A DNA stretch of 5,584 nucleotides, from positions 1-5,584 of the forward strand of contig VBPR01000139.1 in NCBI GenBank assembly GCA_005877345.1, in the 5' to 3' direction. Under the pieces are notes generated by a model that ran no database searches, was not told where the DNA came from, and worked only from the letters and a program-made list of their open reading frames with translations. How positions within the stretch are numbered: position 1 is the stretch's first letter; every line of letters begins with the position of its first letter. Positions 5,124 through 5,584 of the stretch are shown here, one piece after another. The position numbers and the translations under genes were made by a program. Source of the DNA: Nitrososphaerota archaeon. GTDB lineage: Archaea; Thermoproteota; Nitrososphaeria; Nitrososphaerales; Nitrososphaeraceae.

Positions 5124-5584
5124 ATGTTAATTGCTAAAAGCAAGACCGCATTAATGCAAATTTTTCTCATTGCGTACTTGACGGGCATTCTTTGGTTAAG
5201 ACGAAATCCCTTATCCTTGATTTTTTCTGCAATAAGTCCTTTCTCTCTGTTATTTATTTTGTTTATTGTCAGCGAGGGTAAATATTTGCCACTCTCTATC
5301 ACAGGAAGTTTGGTAATGGCATTAGTTGGATATGGATTATTGCTGGGTCAAGATATCTCTTTTTACAAGAATGAATACAAGATTCAGGATGTCTTTGTCG
5401 CTTCTCCTGTTTCGCCCATTACTTACATGGTCGGATTGGCACTTTCTCAGATACTATTCGGACTGCCTGCATTATTGTTATTGATCTCGTTAGCTACTTT
5501 GTTTCTCTCATCAGCAATTTACATTCCACTACTGCTAGTCACGACATTCCTTGTTTGGGCTTCGATGTCATCTATGGGTTTTTT
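5124..5584 (+). CDS. ABC-2 type transporter permease, 3' end outside window
   Basis: The first 153 codons of an integral membrane protein run off the window edge without a stop. A short N-terminus (MLIAKSKTALMQ) leads to RRNPLSLIFSAISPFSLLF at about 26-44. This is the 'RNP then first membrane helix' pattern of ABC-2 permeases. Hydrophobic segments follow at about 33-50, 57-75, 100-125 and 130-152. GQDISFYKNEYKIQDVFVASPVSP (75-98) between them is the amphipathic coupling region, with the family's typical 'D-F--SPVSP-TYM-G' wording. Such permeases pair with a cytosolic ATP-binding subunit to export drugs, lipids or polysaccharides. The partner is not in this window and may lie downstream; the substrate is unknown. 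The start is chosen from the TATA box 27 nt upstream. The frame is open back to 4866, so a longer N-terminus cannot be fully excluded. Confidence 0.82.
   Translation, partial: MLIAKSKTALMQIFLIAYLTGILWLRRNPLSLIFSAISPFSLLFILFIVSEGKYLPLSITGSLVMALVGYGLLLGQDISFYKNEYKIQDVFVASPVSPITYMVGLALSQILFGLPALLLLISLATLFLSSAIYIPLLLVTTFLVWASMSSMGF

Noticed and set aside
5093..5302. - strand ORF of 69 codons
   Set aside because: It lies antisense to the ABC-2 permease. The + frame stays open from 4866 to the window end with typical membrane helices and the RRNPLSL motif.
1..5584. CRISPR array, tRNA, rRNA, insertion sequence or toxin-antitoxin pair
   Set aside because: No regularly spaced repeats, no cloverleaf or rRNA-like sequence, no transposase motif and no paired small ORFs were seen on either strand.

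Overview
The window is AT-rich and looks like chromosomal DNA of an ammonia-oxidising-type archaeon (Nitrososphaerota/Thaumarchaeota, perhaps a soil Nitrososphaeraceae lineage). This rests on an archaeal-type PurP, an F420-type luciferase-like oxidoreductase, an archaeal-style beta-CASP nuclease, an N-glycosylation-rich secreted protein, and TATA boxes about 25-33 nt upstream of starts with no Shine-Dalgarno site, which points to leaderless transcripts. The assignment is by eye; no search was run.

Layout. Positions 1-227 hold the 3' end of purP (purine biosynthesis, + strand). Convergent to it is a membrane-anchored or secreted protein of unknown function (269-931, -). A divergent promoter region of 150 bp leads to a metallo-beta-lactamase/beta-CASP nuclease resembling ligase-associated DNA exonucleases (1082-2113, +). 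It converges on an F420/FMN luciferase-like oxidoreductase (2171-3250, -), with two adjacent inverted repeats between the stop codons. A second divergent promoter region (3251-3400) holds a 13-bp palindrome next to the TATA box of an acylphosphatase gene (3401-3727, +).

From about 3730 to 5000 the sequence is poor in intact genes. Its main content is a decayed protein-coding gene on the - strand (about 4497 to 3877). It can be reassembled across two single-base frameshifts and two in-frame TGA codons. A stretch with only gene scraps follows, then an orphan 100-codon ORF (4692-4994, -). The window ends inside an ABC-2 type membrane permease (5124 onward, +), which runs off the edge and whose start is set by a TATA box 27 nt upstream.

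The genes do not form one pathway. Almost every gene alternates in strand with its neighbour and has its own promoter, so this reads as a set of single-gene transcription units. I found no convincing new multi-gene system. The most informative points are the reconstructible pseudogene, the promoter-defined non-ATG starts, the codon-like near-repeat at 4636-4679 and the palindromic candidate operator.
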